A stretch of DNA of 64,000 bases from Methylosinus sp. PW1 (GCF_000745215.1 NZ_JQNK01000009.1:1612001-1676000), one strand, 5' to 3'; positions 46,484 through 55,107 are shown, numbered from the stretch's first letter. Numbers and translations: made by a program. Notes: generated by a model not told the origin, from the sequence alone.

Positions 46484-46792
46484 CTATTCCACGCCGGCGA
46501 CATGGGTTCCATGGGTGACGGCGGCGCCGGCGCGCAGCGCCGCGGCGATGAAGACCGTCTCGGCCAGCTCCGTCTCCGTCGCGCCGGCGGCGATGGCCTG
46601 CTTGCGGTGGATCTCGAGGCAATAGGCGCATTGCGTCGTCAGCGCCACGGCGAGGGCGATCAGCTCCTTGTATTTCTTGGGAATAGCGCCGTCGGCCATC
46701 GCCGCGGCGTCGAATTGCCTGAAGGCCTCCCATGCGGCGGGCGCCGAGTCGCCGATCTTCTTCAGCCGCTTCACATTCTGCATATCGTACAT
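46484..46792 (-). CDS. Carboxymuconolactone decarboxylase / AhpD-like protein
   Basis: A 102-residue protein of the AhpD/CMD family with the redox CxxC pair in QCAYCLEIHRKQA (about 54-66, Cys-Ala-Tyr-Cys-Leu-Glu-Ile-His), the hallmark of AhpD-type alkyl-peroxide defence proteins. It may reduce a peroxidase or act on reactive electrophiles. It is divergent from a TetR-type regulator, with a palindromic operator in between, so it is probably that regulator's target. Start ATG 46792. Confidence 0.85.
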   Translation of the reverse strand: MYDMQNVKRLKKIGDSAPAAWEAFRQFDAAAMADGAIPKKYKELIALAVALTTQCAYCLEIHRKQAIAAGATETELAETVFIAAALRAGAAVTHGTHVAGVE

Positions 46793-46820
46793 GGGCTTGC
46801 CTCCCGGAGATCAAAGCTTA

Positions 46821-46838
46821 CCTATCAGATGATAGGTT
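46821..46838. promoter_or_regulatory. TetR-type operator, perfect palindrome
   Basis: ACCTATCA-GA-TGATAGGT: 8-base perfect arms with a 2-base spacer, in the 112-base gap between the divergent AhpD-like and TetR genes. Position, length and symmetry are as expected for a TetR-family operator regulating both genes. Confidence 0.8.
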
Positions 46839-46904
46839 CGCACAATGCGCCATTGACGAAGTGCCTGTCAATGGCGCTACTCCCGGGCGGAAGGACGGAG
46901 TGGA

Positions 46905-47456
46905 ATGGCGACGGCGCGACGCGGCGAGGTTACGGCCGCGAGGATTCTGGACAGCGCGGAGGAGCGGCTCTGCCGCTACGGCTATAATGGCGTGAGCTTT
47001 CGCGACATCGCCGCCGATGTCGGGGTGAAGAGCGCCAGCGTCCATTATTTTTTCCCCACCAAGCCGGCGCTGGTCGCCGCCGTGGCGCGGCGCTACGCCG
47101 ATCTTTGCCTCGCGGAGCTGGGCGATCCACAGGCGCGAACGCCGGCCGAGGCGGTGGCGCTGGTGGCGGAAATGTTCCGCCGCACAGTGGCGGAGAAGAA
47201 GCGCATGTGCCTCTTCGGCATGTTGGCGGCGGAAGTGGGCGGCCTGCCGTCCGAGGTGGGCGCGGAAGCGCGGCGCTTCTTCGCCGAGACGCTGGCCTGG
47301 CTGCGCCTCGCCTTGCGCGGCGAGGCGGCCGAGGCGGAGGCGATACTCGCAGCTTTCGAGGGCGGCGTTCTGCTCGCCCGCGCCATGGATGATCCGGCGA
47401 TGCTGGAGAAGGTGACGGAGCGCTTGGCCGCGCGTCACTTCACCACGAGCGGATAG
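46905..47456 (+). CDS. TetR-family transcriptional repressor
   Basis: A 183-residue regulator with an N-terminal TetR helix-turn-helix (ILDSAEERLCRYGYNGVSF ... DIAADVGVKSASVHYFFPTK, residues about 14-55) and a C-terminal ligand-binding domain containing cysteines (MCLFGMLAAEV). Likely autoregulated and controlling the divergent AhpD-like gene through the palindrome at 46821-46838. The ligand could be a reactive electrophile or peroxide, given the AhpD target, but this is inference. Start ATG 46905. The 3' end overlaps convergent cobU by 22 bases. Confidence 0.9.
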   Translation: MATARRGEVTAARILDSAEERLCRYGYNGVSFRDIAADVGVKSASVHYFFPTKPALVAAVARRYADLCLAELGDPQARTPAEAVALVAEMFRRTVAEKKRMCLFGMLAAEVGGLPSEVGAEARRFFAETLAWLRLALRGEAAEAEAILAAFEGGVLLARAMDDPAMLEKVTERLAARHFTTSG

Positions 47457-47950
47457 CCGGCGACGACGAGATAGAGCCTCCCCGCCGCTGTGGCGACAGC
47501 CTGATGCAGCTCGCCGGCGGCGTCGCGAAAGCGCCGCGCCAGCGCATTCTCCGGCACAATGGAGAGGCCGACCTCCGAGGAGACGAGCACGGTCGACGCC
47601 CTCCGCTCGGCGAGCGCCTCGAGCAGCGCGGCGCGATCGGCGCGCAAATCCGCTTCGGCGAGCAGGCGATTGGTCAGCCAGAGCGTGAGGCAATCGACCA
47701 GCAGCGGAAGCTCCGGCGGCGCTGCGACAATGGCCGCGGCGAGCGCCTGCGGCGCCTCGACCGTGCGCCAATCCCCGGCGCGCCGCTCTCTATGCGCGGC
47801 GATGCGGCTCTGCATCTCCGCGTCGAAAGCCTGCGCCGTGGCGATATAGGTCCAGGGGCCGGGCTCGGCGGTCACGAGCCGCTCGGCGAAGGCGCTCTTA
47901 CCGGAGCGTGCGCCGCCGAGGACGAAGGTCACATTTGGATTTTCGGTCAT
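47435..47950 (-). CDS. cobU: CobU/CobP, adenosylcobinamide kinase and guanylyltransferase
   Basis: A 171-residue bifunctional cobalamin-synthesis enzyme that phosphorylates adenosylcobinamide and attaches GMP. P-loop GGARSGKSAFAE (about 12-23) comes first, followed by YIATAQAFDAEMQSRIAAH with the family's His-containing segment and LVDCLTLWLTN; VSSEVGLSIVPENALARRFRD is diagnostic. Length is normal. No other cobalamin gene is in the window, so it is detached from its pathway here. Start ATG 47950. Confidence 0.93.
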   Translation of the reverse strand: MTENPNVTFVLGGARSGKSAFAERLVTAEPGPWTYIATAQAFDAEMQSRIAAHRERRAGDWRTVEAPQALAAAIVAAPPELPLLVDCLTLWLTNRLLAEADLRADRAALLEALAERRASTVLVSSEVGLSIVPENALARRFRDAAGELHQAVATAAGRLYLVVAGYPLVVK

Positions 47951-48102
47951 TCCCGACGGCGCCGAGCGACATGCGCGCGGCGCCGGCCCCTATTTGGACT
48001 TGCGCGTTCGATTGCGAAAATCGCTTCGCACTTTTCGGGACGATGCGCCAGAGGCGCCCCTTTCCCCGTCGAGCGGCTTCACACATTGCGAAGCACTCGG
48101 CC

Positions 48103-48135
48103 GTCATGGCCGGGCTTGTCCCGGCCATCCACGCC
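48103..48135 (+). repeat. Palindromic intergenic repeat, copy 1
   Basis: A 33-base element that is the exact reverse complement of 48247-48279. It is itself a hairpin: ATGGCCGGG-CTTGT-CCCGGCCAT. The 386-base gap from cobU to sufE holds the two copies and no recognisable gene. Similar GC-rich palindromes are scattered through many alphaproteobacterial genomes. Confidence 0.85.
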
Positions 48136-48246
48136 AAGCAACTGAGAAGCTAAAGGAAAGCGCCCGCTATCTTCGGATTCGTCCCCCAGGCCGGCTGCCC
48201 GTGGGCTTCCGCGTCACGCCAAACTTCAGAGACGCTTCGGCGTCCA

Positions 48247-48279
48247 GGCGTGGATGGCCGGGACAAGCCCGGCCATGAC
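48247..48279 (-). repeat. Palindromic intergenic repeat, copy 2 (inverted)
   Basis: Reverse complement of the copy at 48103-48135, 111 bases away, so the pair can also form a long stem of 33 base pairs. On the sufE side it lies 57 bases beyond the sufE stop. Confidence 0.85.
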
Positions 48280-48336
48280 GTCGCGGGGGCGAGGATGTGC
48301 GGATCCGATAGCGCCGAGCGGCGGGATGGGCGAGGC

Positions 48337-48759
48337 TCACGCCGCCAGAGCGGCGCGCGCCTCGTTCTTGATGCGCTCGACCATGGAGCGGACGCCATTG
48401 CTGCGCTGGGGCGTCAGATGCTGGGCAAGGCCGAGCTCGGTGAACAGCGGCATGGCGTCGAGATCGATGATCTCATCGGCCGGACGGCCGGAATAGAGCG
48501 CGAGAATCAGCGCCACGAGCCCGCGCACGATATGGGCGTCGCTGTCGCCGCGCAGCGACAGCAGCGGCGCGCCGCGACCCTCGCGAATCACCTTGCTGTC
48601 GAGCCAGACCTGGCTCGCGCAGCCGCGCACCTTGTTCTCCTCGGTGTGGGCTTCATCCGGCAGCGGCTCCAGAGTGCGGCCGAGCTCGATGAGATATCGA
48701 TACCGATCCTCCCACTCGTCGAGCATTTCGAAATTGCCGATGATCTCGTCTATCACCAT
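48337..48759 (-). CDS. sufE: SufE-family cysteine desulfuration protein
   Basis: A 140-residue SufE protein. The persulfide-accepting Cys is in ENKVRGCASQVWLDSK (about residue 47-50), and ELGLAQHLTPQRSNGVRSM near the end is a SufE signature. SufE takes sulfur from the desulfurase SufS for iron-sulfur cluster assembly. ATG 48759 starts it at the normal point, MVIDEIIGNFEML; upstream frame is unsupported. The rest of the suf operon is not in the window. Confidence 0.93.
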   Translation of the reverse strand: MVIDEIIGNFEMLDEWEDRYRYLIELGRTLEPLPDEAHTEENKVRGCASQVWLDSKVIREGRGAPLLSLRGDSDAHIVRGLVALILALYSGRPADEIIDLDAMPLFTELGLAQHLTPQRSNGVRSMVERIKNEARAALAA

Positions 48760-48841
48760 TGTTCGCTCGCCCGCTCGAGACGCCTTTCCGACAGTTATAT
48801 GGCCACTGTCCGTTTTGGCGCAATCGCCAGCGACGATGCAA

Positions 48842-49219
48842 TCACGGCGCCGCGCCGAGGCCGGCGGGCCGCCGCGGCGGCTCGACCGAAGCCGTCGCGC
48901 GGCCGATTCGCTCCGCCGCCTGCAGGCAATCCATCGGATGCGCCATGCAATGGTCACGCGCGACAGCGACGATTCGGCTGGACGCCTCCTCGGCGAGATC
49001 GGCGAGCGCATCGCGGGCGAAGGCGACGGGCGAGGGCTCGGATTTCGATGGCTCGGATTTAGCGGCGGCTCGCGGCCTCGCGGGAGGATCGGCGAAAGCC
49101 CCTGCAGGGATGCGCGCCGCCACGGCGGGCGCGCGCGGCGCAGGACGGCGCTCGGCGTCCCGCAGAATGACGAGACAGACGACCCCGAAGAAAAACAGGC
49201 TCTTGAAGAGAAATCCCAC
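48842..49219 (-). CDS. Small membrane-anchored protein, possibly DUF5330-like
   Basis: A 125-residue protein. A GTG start at 49219 preceded by GAGG opens directly into a membrane helix (GFLFKSLFFFGVVCLVIL). A Pro/Ala-rich linker and a C-terminal part with two Cys (DHCMAHPMDCLQAAERI) follow. The small anchored design with a C-terminal cysteine pair resembles DUF5330 proteins, which lie between sufE and a sensor kinase in several alphaproteobacteria, as here; the match is by context and cannot be confirmed from sequence alone. An upstream extension to 49324 without support is possible. Confidence 0.55.
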   Translation of the reverse strand: MGFLFKSLFFFGVVCLVILRDAERRPAPRAPAVAARIPAGAFADPPARPRAAAKSEPSKSEPSPVAFARDALADLAEEASSRIVAVARDHCMAHPMDCLQAAERIGRATASVEPPRRPAGLGAAP

Positions 49220-49427
49220 GGCCGCCGCCTCGCTTCGCCGGCGGGGAGCCGCCGCGCGAGAGAAACGATGGCGCGCCGCCCTTACCGCTTCGTAAAGGCG
49301 CGGGGCTAAGAAGTCGCAAACCATATGCGTCGTTCAAAGCCCGTAAAACCCGAAATCTTCCATTTCTGTGGTCGGTTTAGCAGTCACTTAAGACCGATTT
49401 GTCACATTGCCCTCAATCCGGGAGCGT

Positions 49428-51260
49428 GTGATTTTGCGTAAGCCAGCTGCACCTTGGGCGACCGTGTCGAATGAATGGATCGAGCGTCTGGCGCAGTCCG
49501 GGCGCGCGATCGATTCGATGGAGCGCGCGCGTCGCGAAGCCTTCCTCCTGTCGCATCTCGTTCTGGCCGCCGGCGTGCTGATCGCGGCTCCGCTGTGGAT
49601 CGTCGTCAATGGCGCGCCGACGCTCGGCGAGAGCGCGATCTTCGCTCTGGCGCAATTGCCGCTGCTGTCGGTGGTCGCGCTGCTGCGCCTCGACAATCTG
49701 AAGACCGCGCAATCAATCGCCGCCTTCGGCTGGCTGGCGCTCGCCGCGGCCTGCCTCTTCACCGGCGCGCATGTCGGCGCTGCGGCGCCCTTCGGCGCGC
49801 TCGCTCTCATAGAGGCGACATTCGCCTGCGATCTCGCGCTGATCTCGGCGACGGCCGCGGCCGCTCTCGTCGTGCTCGCCGTCGCCGCGCTGACCGCCGC
49901 GTCGGTCGGCGGATTTTTCGAGACGCTGCTGGCTGCGCCGCTGGTCCTCTATGTCGTGCTGCTGGCCCGCAGCGCGGCGAAGGTGGAGACGGTCCGCGCC
50001 GAGGCCGAGGCGCGCAATCGTCGCGATCTGCAGCTCGTCTCCGAGGCGGCGGGCGATCTCGTTATCGGCTTCGACGAGGGCGGCGCGGTCGCCTCCGTCG
50101 TCGGCGAGGCCGCCAAGACCTATGGGCTCGACGCGCGCGAATTGATGGGACGCGGCTTTTTCCAGCGCGTCCATGTCGGCGATCGTCCGGCCTTCCTCAA
50201 GCTCGTCTCCGACGCCATCGCCACTGGCGAGGCGATGCGCGCCACGCTGCGGCTGCGCATTGGCCATGCGCGCAACGAACGCGGCGAGTTCGTGGAGCCG
50301 GTGTTTCATTTCTTCGAGGCGCGCAGCAGCCTGGTGGAGGCCGCCGCTGGCGAGAGCACGGCCGGCGTCGTCTGCATTCTGCGCGATGTGACCGCCCAGC
50401 GCCACGCCGCCGAGACGATAGAGGCGGCGCGCCGCGAGAGCGAGATGGCCGCCGCCGGCAAGACGCGCTTCCTCGCCAATGTCAGCCATGAGCTGCGCAC
50501 GCCGCTCAACGCCATCATCGGCTTCTCGGAAATGCTGGCGAGCGAGCAGCTCGCGCCGGCCGATCCGGCCAAGCGGCGCGAATATGCGGAGATCATCCGC
50601 AATTCGGGCCAGCATCTTCTCGCCGTCGTCAACACCATCCTCGACATGTCGAAGATCGAATCGGGCTCCATGCAGCTTTCGCCCGAGCCCTTCTCTCTGC
50701 CCGAGCTCGTCGATCAATGCGTGAGCATGATGCAGCTGAAGGCCGAGCAGGGGCAGGTGACGCTCTCGCGCGATTATACCGAGCGGCTCGAGGAGATCGT
50801 CGGCGACAAGCGCGCCTGCAAGCAGATCATCATCAATCTGCTCTCCAACGCCGTGAAGTTCACGCCCGCCAATGGCCGCGTGCGCATTCGTCTCTATCCA
50901 GACGGCAATTGCCTCGCGCTCTCCGTCATCGACAGCGGCATCGGCATTACCGCCGCCGATCTCGGCCGGCTCGGCGATCCTTTCTTCCAGGCCAGCGCCA
51001 GCCATGATCGCGCCTATGAAGGCACCGGCCTCGGTCTCTCCGTGGTGCGCGGCCTCGTCGGCCTGCATGGCGGAACCATTGCGGTGGAGAGCGCGCCGCG
51101 CAGCGGCACCAGCGTCACCGTGCGCCTGCCCCTCGATTGCCGTCCCTTTCAGAACAAGGCCCCCGCTCTCGCCAGGATCGAGACGATCGCCCGCCGCGGC
51201 GTCATCCGTCCCGCCGAGGAGCTCGAGGCCGCCGAAGACAGGGTGAAGAAAATTGCGTGA
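49428..51260 (+). CDS. Membrane PAS sensor histidine kinase, PleC-like
   Basis: About 610 residues. Several hydrophobic helices in the first 185 residues are followed by a PAS domain (about 195-325; LVSEAAGDLVIGFDEGG; VVCILRDVTAQRHA), HisKA with His at about 354 (NVSHELRTPLNAIIGFSEML), and HATPase (LLSNAVKFTPANG; DSGIGIT; GTGLGLSVVRGLV). The catalytic core is close to alphaproteobacterial PleC/DivJ-type kinases. The start is uncertain: GTG at 49428 is chosen; TTG at 49407 or 49434 is possible. It overlaps the peptidoglycan-binding gene by eight bases, suggesting coupling. Confidence 0.87.
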   Translation: MILRKPAAPWATVSNEWIERLAQSGRAIDSMERARREAFLLSHLVLAAGVLIAAPLWIVVNGAPTLGESAIFALAQLPLLSVVALLRLDNLKTAQSIAAFGWLALAAACLFTGAHVGAAAPFGALALIEATFACDLALISATAAAALVVLAVAALTAASVGGFFETLLAAPLVLYVVLLARSAAKVETVRAEAEARNRRDLQLVSEAAGDLVIGFDEGGAVASVVGEAAKTYGLDARELMGRGFFQRVHVGDRPAFLKLVSDAIATGEAMRATLRLRIGHARNERGEFVEPVFHFFEARSSLVEAAAGESTAGVVCILRDVTAQRHAAETIEAARRESEMAAAGKTRFLANVSHELRTPLNAIIGFSEMLASEQLAPADPAKRREYAEIIRNSGQHLLAVVNTILDMSKIESGSMQLSPEPFSLPELVDQCVSMMQLKAEQGQVTLSRDYTERLEEIVGDKRACKQIIINLLSNAVKFTPANGRVRIRLYPDGNCLALSVIDSGIGITAADLGRLGDPFFQASASHDRAYEGTGLGLSVVRGLVGLHGGTIAVESAPRSGTSVTVRLPLDCRPFQNKAPALARIETIARRGVIRPAEELEAAEDRVKKIA

Positions 51261-51930
51261 AGCTCTCGCCGGCACAAATCATGATTTTCTGCTCCGCGAC
51301 GAGGATCGCGGCGAGACGCAGCGGCGCGGCCGCGGCGCCAAGGACAAGGCCAAGGCCAATAAGAAAGGCGCGCTGACCAGGCTGTTCGGCGGACGTCGGC
51401 GCGGCGTCGTCTTTCTCAGCCTCGCCGGCGCGACGGCGATCGGCGTGCCGCTGAATGCGCTGTATTTCCAGGACGGACGCCATCCGGCGCCGCTGTTCCG
51501 CGCCTTTGCGCCCGAACCCCGCGCGCCGGAGTCCCGCGCTGCGGTCGAGGCGCCGTCGCCGCCCGCGCGCCCGCAGGCCGCGACAGCGCCTGCCCAGCTG
51601 CAATCCATCCAGCCCGCGCCGGTCGCGCATGCGGCGCCCAAGCCCGCCGCCAAGCCGGACCCGGCGCGCGGCGAGAAACGCGACGCGATCGGGGCGCTGC
51701 TCGGGAATAAGGACGCGCCCAAGGCCAGTGAAGCCGACAAGAATGTGCAGGCCGCGCAGCGCGCGCTCGCCAAGCTCGGCTATGCGCTGCATGCGGATGG
51801 CAAGATGGGCGGCGCGACGAAGCAGGCGATCGAGAAATATGAGCGCGACAATCACCTTCCCGTCACCGGCGAGGTGACGCAAAAGCTGCTGCGCAAGCTG
51901 CAAGGCCAGGCGAGCGTCGCCGCGCACTGA
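51253..51930 (+). CDS. Peptidoglycan-binding domain membrane protein
   Basis: A 225-residue protein with a basic cytoplasmic N-terminus (about 1-48), a single membrane helix (about 50-68), a long Pro/Ala-rich linker (about 80-150) and a C-terminal PG_binding_1 domain (VQAAQRALAKLGYALHADGK, then IEKYERDNHLPVTGEV). The domain would bind the cell wall in the periplasm. The only start near is TTG 51253, which overlaps the kinase stop; no internal ATG lies before the domain. Coupling with the kinase suggests it is part of the sensor's wall or envelope function. Confidence 0.8.
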   Translation: MREALAGTNHDFLLRDEDRGETQRRGRGAKDKAKANKKGALTRLFGGRRRGVVFLSLAGATAIGVPLNALYFQDGRHPAPLFRAFAPEPRAPESRAAVEAPSPPARPQAATAPAQLQSIQPAPVAHAAPKPAAKPDPARGEKRDAIGALLGNKDAPKASEADKNVQAAQRALAKLGYALHADGKMGGATKQAIEKYERDNHLPVTGEVTQKLLRKLQGQASVAAH

Positions 51931-51931
51931 C

Positions 51932-51971
51932 GAAAAAGGGGAAAGAGCAGCGGACTCCAGCGTCCGCCGCT
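51932..51971 (-). terminator. Terminator downstream of the sulfate-binding protein gene
   Basis: An imperfect 10-base stem (51946-51955 with 51962-51971, one mismatch, six-base loop) is followed on the minus strand by a pyrimidine run ending in CCCCTTTTT. It lies seven bases beyond the minus-strand stop at 51978. Confidence 0.6.
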
Positions 51972-51977
51972 TTCGCG

Positions 51978-53003
51978 TCAGGGCTTCTGCATCTCGTCGA
52001 AGAGCGCGCCATCGACGAAGAATTTCTTCTGCGCCGCCGGCCAGCCGCCGAAGACCTTGTCGATCGTCACCAGATCGAGCTTGTGGAAGCGCTTCAAATC
52101 CGCTGGCGCGGCGAATTCCGGCTTCGATGGGCGATAGCCGTGCTTGGCGATGAGCGCCTGACCGGCCGGCGTGTAGAGGAAGCCGAGATAGGCTTCCGCC
52201 GCCTTGCGCGTTCCCTTGGCGTCCACATTGCCGTCGACGATCGACACCGCCGGCTCGGCGAGAATGGATAGCGACGGAACCACGATCTCGAATTTGTCCT
52301 TGCCGAACTCGTCTATGGCGAGAAAGGCCTCGTTCTCCCAGGCGATGAGAACGTCGCCGAAGCCGCGCTGAGCGAAGGTGGTGGAGGAGCCGCGCGCGCC
52401 GGAGTCGAGCACGGGCGCGTTCTTGTAGATCGCCTTCACCAATTCTGTCGTCTTGGCCTCGTCGCCGTTGAACTTCTTCAAGCCATAGGCCCAGGCGGCG
52501 AGAAAGTTCCAGCGCGCGCCGCCGCCGGTCTTGGGATTGGGCGCGACGACGACGACGCCGGGCTTGGCGAGATCGTCCCAATCCTTGATCCCCTTGGGAT
52601 TGCCCTTGCGCACGAGCAGCACGATCGTCGAAGTGTAGGGCGAGGAATTATTGGGCAGGCGCTTCTGCCAATCGGCCGGAATCTTGCCGGTCTTGCTGGC
52701 GATGGCGTCTATGTCGTTGGCGAGAGCGAGCGTCACCACATCGGCGGCGAGCCCCTCTATCACCGAGCGCGCTTGCGCTCCGGAGCCGCCATGCGAGGCT
52801 TGGATCTGCACGTCCTGGCCGGTCTTCTTCTTCCAATCGGCGGCGAAGGCCTTGTCGACGGCCTTGAACAGCTCCCGCGTCGGATCATAGGAGACGTTGA
52901 GCAGAGTCTCGCCGCAGGCCGCCGACGCGAAGCTCAATGAAAGCGCGAGGCCGATGGCGCGCAAGAACCCGCGATACGGGAAAAGACCGGACGTCGTCTG
53001 CAT
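51978..53003 (-). CDS. Sulfate/thiosulfate ABC transporter periplasmic binding protein
   Basis: A 341-residue precursor with a signal peptide (residues about 1-31, ending CGETLL) and the CysP/Sbp fold. Family segments are [35 protein letters not shown] (anion-binding Ser/Gly), [34 protein letters not shown] and [11 protein letters not shown]. It would deliver sulfate or thiosulfate to an inner-membrane permease. No permease or ATPase gene is adjacent, so it is an isolated binding protein in this window. Start ATG 53003. Confidence 0.92.
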   Translation of the reverse strand: MQTTSGLFPYRGFLRAIGLALSLSFASAACGETLLNVSYDPTRELFKAVDKAFAADWKKKTGQDVQIQASHGGSGAQARSVIEGLAADVVTLALANDIDAIASKTGKIPADWQKRLPNNSSPYTSTIVLLVRKGNPKGIKDWDDLAKPGVVVVAPNPKTGGGARWNFLAAWAYGLKKFNGDEAKTTELVKAIYKNAPVLDSGARGSSTTFAQRGFGDVLIAWENEAFLAIDEFGKDKFEIVVPSLSILAEPAVSIVDGNVDAKGTRKAAEAYLGFLYTPAGQALIAKHGYRPSKPEFAAPADLKRFHKLDLVTIDKVFGGWPAAQKKFFVDGALFDEMQKP

Positions 53004-53112
53004 GTCGCTCCATAAGAATATCGGAGGTTTCCGTTCGATCGGAAAGCGCTCCTAGTCTATGAGATCGACATTCATATCGGCAATCATGCGCCCAGCGCAA
53101 CCCGCGCGAGAA

Positions 53113-54048
53113 TCAGCGCGCGTGCGGGCGGATGCTGGAGGTGACGTCCCAATCCTTCGGCCCGCCTTCGGGCGAGAGCGCCGAGGGCTTCGGCCGCACG
53201 GGCGGCATGGGCGCGGCGAGGATGAGGCTGTCATTGACGCCGCCGCGCGAGGCCTGCGCCTGAAAAGCGGCGAGCGGCGGCTGGGCGCCGGGCGTGTCGA
53301 CATCGTCGTCGTCCGGCCCATGGGCGACGAGCTGCGGATCCTGGCCCGGCGGCGGCGCGACGTCACGCGGAACCGGCTTGCAGATATGCCGATCGCCATT
53401 GCGGCCATGCATGGCGAGATCGACATGAATATGATTGTAGTGAAAGGCGTTGGAGCCGGGCGACAGCACAGTGGTGAAATGCCGGCAGGAGCCGCCATGC
53501 ACCTCGGCGAGAAAATCCTTCACCTGCTGCTCGCCATGCGTCCAATCGCGCACGATGGAAATCTCGCGCCCGTCGGCGAGCACGAAGCCGCCGATATCGA
53601 GCGCATTGCCGAAGGAATGTTCCGAGAGCGGCGCGCCCGCCTGCGCATTCATGCCGCGGCAGGAATAGGAGCCCATGGAGTTGATCTGCGCCACCGGCTG
53701 GCCGAAGCGCGCCATGGCCGAGGGCTGCACCACATCGGCGAGCCATTGGTCGAGCTCGGCCACCATGGAGCAGTCGAGCGTCGCCCGCGCGTTGAAGGCG
53801 ACCGCGCCGCCCTGCAGCGCAGTGACCTTCAGCGGCCTGGTGAGGCCGCAAATGCCCGGACCGTCAATCTCGGGCGCGAATTGCACATAGGCGGTGGGCT
53901 GCACGCGCTTTTCGGCGAGGCAGGCGTTCTCGGCGTGCGCGCGCCAGGCCGGGCGCTGCGGCTTGGCCATGAAGCCGCAGCCCGACAGCCCCGCCGCGGC
54001 GAGCGGCGCGAGGGTGAGCAGCAGCAATGGCGTTATGCGGCGAGCCAT
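53113..54048 (-). CDS. Extensin-like C-terminal domain lipoprotein
   Basis: A 311-residue lipoprotein (LSGCGF lipobox, Cys at about residue 24) with the extensin-like domain widespread in alphaproteobacteria: CGLTRPLKVTAL (about 67), INSMGSYSCRGMNAQAGAPLS (about 130-145), EHSFGNALDIGGFVLADG and FHYNHIHVDLAMHGRNG (about 218). The paired His/Asp residues resemble a metal-dependent D-Ala-D-Ala peptidase core, suggesting a cell-wall role. A low-complexity tail of about 80 residues follows. It is monocistronic, with ATG at 54048. Confidence 0.88.
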   Translation of the reverse strand: MARRITPLLLLTLAPLAAAGLSGCGFMAKPQRPAWRAHAENACLAEKRVQPTAYVQFAPEIDGPGICGLTRPLKVTALQGGAVAFNARATLDCSMVAELDQWLADVVQPSAMARFGQPVAQINSMGSYSCRGMNAQAGAPLSEHSFGNALDIGGFVLADGREISIVRDWTHGEQQVKDFLAEVHGGSCRHFTTVLSPGSNAFHYNHIHVDLAMHGRNGDRHICKPVPRDVAPPPGQDPQLVAHGPDDDDVDTPGAQPPLAAFQAQASRGGVNDSLILAAPMPPVRPKPSALSPEGGPKDWDVTSSIRPHAR

Positions 54049-54243
54049 GCCGCGACAATGGCGGCGGGGCGTTAACGCGACGTCGAGAAATTTGGTTAAC
54101 GCCAGCGTTTCTCGAACGTTAGCCGGAATGGCGCGGCGGCCGGAAATTTCGGTTTGACGAATCTCTCCGTATCATCGCTTAGTGCGAATCGAGCCTAATG
54201 GCTCAAATCCCTTTCGATTTCGAATTTGGAAAAGAGTTCAGCG

Positions 54244-55059
54244 ATGTCCACACGATTCTGTCTCGCAGGGGCGATGCTCGCCCTCGCCTCCGGCGGCGCG
54301 GTCGCCGCCGATCTTCCGTCACGCAAAGCCCCGGCTCCGATCGCGGCTCCGGCGCCCCCGCTCTGGACCGGCTTCTACGCCGGCGTGAACGCCGGCTACA
54401 CGTTCCAATCCGACAGCAGCCTCGCTCTGTCGTCGACCTCCTTGTCGCCGCTCGCGCCGATCATCGCCTGGGCGGCGGAGGCCAATGGCCTCTTTCGCGC
54501 CGGCTCGGACGGCTTCATCGGCGGCGGCCAGGCCGGCTATAACTATCAGCTCGGCGATTTCGTCCTCGGCTTCGAGGCGGATTTCCAAGGGCTGGCGACG
54601 GGCGACGGCGGCTCCGACACTCTGGTCACAGCGCGCTTCGCCGCCAACACCTTCTTCTCGGACAATCGGGCGTCGAAGAGCCTCGATTTCCTGGGCACGG
54701 CGCGTGGGCGCGTCGGCTATCTGGCGACGCCGACGCTGCTGCTCTACGGAACCGGCGGCCTCGCCTATGGCGGCGTGCGCAGCGCCGCTTCCGTGTTCCA
54801 ATTCTCCGCGAACAATGGATTCTTCGGCGCCGGCGCGACGAGCGCCTCCGATCTTTTGATCGGCTGGGCGGCCGGCGGCGGCGCCGAATGGAAATTCGAT
54901 CCCAATTGGAGCGTGAAGCTCGAATATCTGCGCTACGACCTCGGCCGCCTCGAGCAGAGCTTCACTCTGTTCCGCCCGGTCGGCCCCTTCGCCGCCTCCC
55001 ACACATCGGCGCGCTTCGAGGGCCATGTCGTGCGCGTCGGCGTGAATTATCACTTCTGA
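54244..55059 (+). CDS. Outer-membrane beta-barrel protein (Omp25/Omp31-like)
   Basis: A 271-residue protein with a signal peptide (about residues 1-22, ending GAVAAD) and an outer-membrane beta-barrel of the OmpA-like porin family found in alphaproteobacteria. Repeated aromatic/Gly strand ends are visible: WTGFYAGVNAGYTF, FIGGGQAGYNYQ, FVLGFEADFQ, GRVGYL, LLLYGTGGLAYGGV, KLEYLRYDLG and a C-terminal VRVGVNYHF ending in Phe, as required for barrel assembly. It is a structural surface protein; transport not evident. ATG 54244 precedes the signal peptide. Confidence 0.9.
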   Translation: MSTRFCLAGAMLALASGGAVAADLPSRKAPAPIAAPAPPLWTGFYAGVNAGYTFQSDSSLALSSTSLSPLAPIIAWAAEANGLFRAGSDGFIGGGQAGYNYQLGDFVLGFEADFQGLATGDGGSDTLVTARFAANTFFSDNRASKSLDFLGTARGRVGYLATPTLLLYGTGGLAYGGVRSAASVFQFSANNGFFGAGATSASDLLIGWAAGGGAEWKFDPNWSVKLEYLRYDLGRLEQSFTLFRPVGPFAASHTSARFEGHVVRVGVNYHF

Positions 55060-55070
55060 CCTGCGGCCCG

Positions 55071-55107
55071 AATAAAAAAGCGCCGCGGCCGTTTCCGGCC
55101 GCGGCGC
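55071..55107. terminator. Perfect hairpin terminator
   Basis: GCGCCGCGGCCG (55080-55091) pairs with CGGCCGCGGCGC (55096-55107), 12 perfect base pairs round a TTTC loop. On the minus strand it is followed by TTTTTTATT (55079-55071), which ends the DUF2852 gene; it probably also stops transcription of the barrel gene from the left. Confidence 0.88.

Noticed and set aside
48103..48279. CRISPR array
   Set aside because: Only two repeat copies, in inverted orientation, each self-palindromic, with no direct-repeat spacing and no cas genes.
49713..51275. 520-codon open frame antisense to the PleC-like kinase
   Set aside because: No domain; composition typical of complement of a coding strand at high GC.
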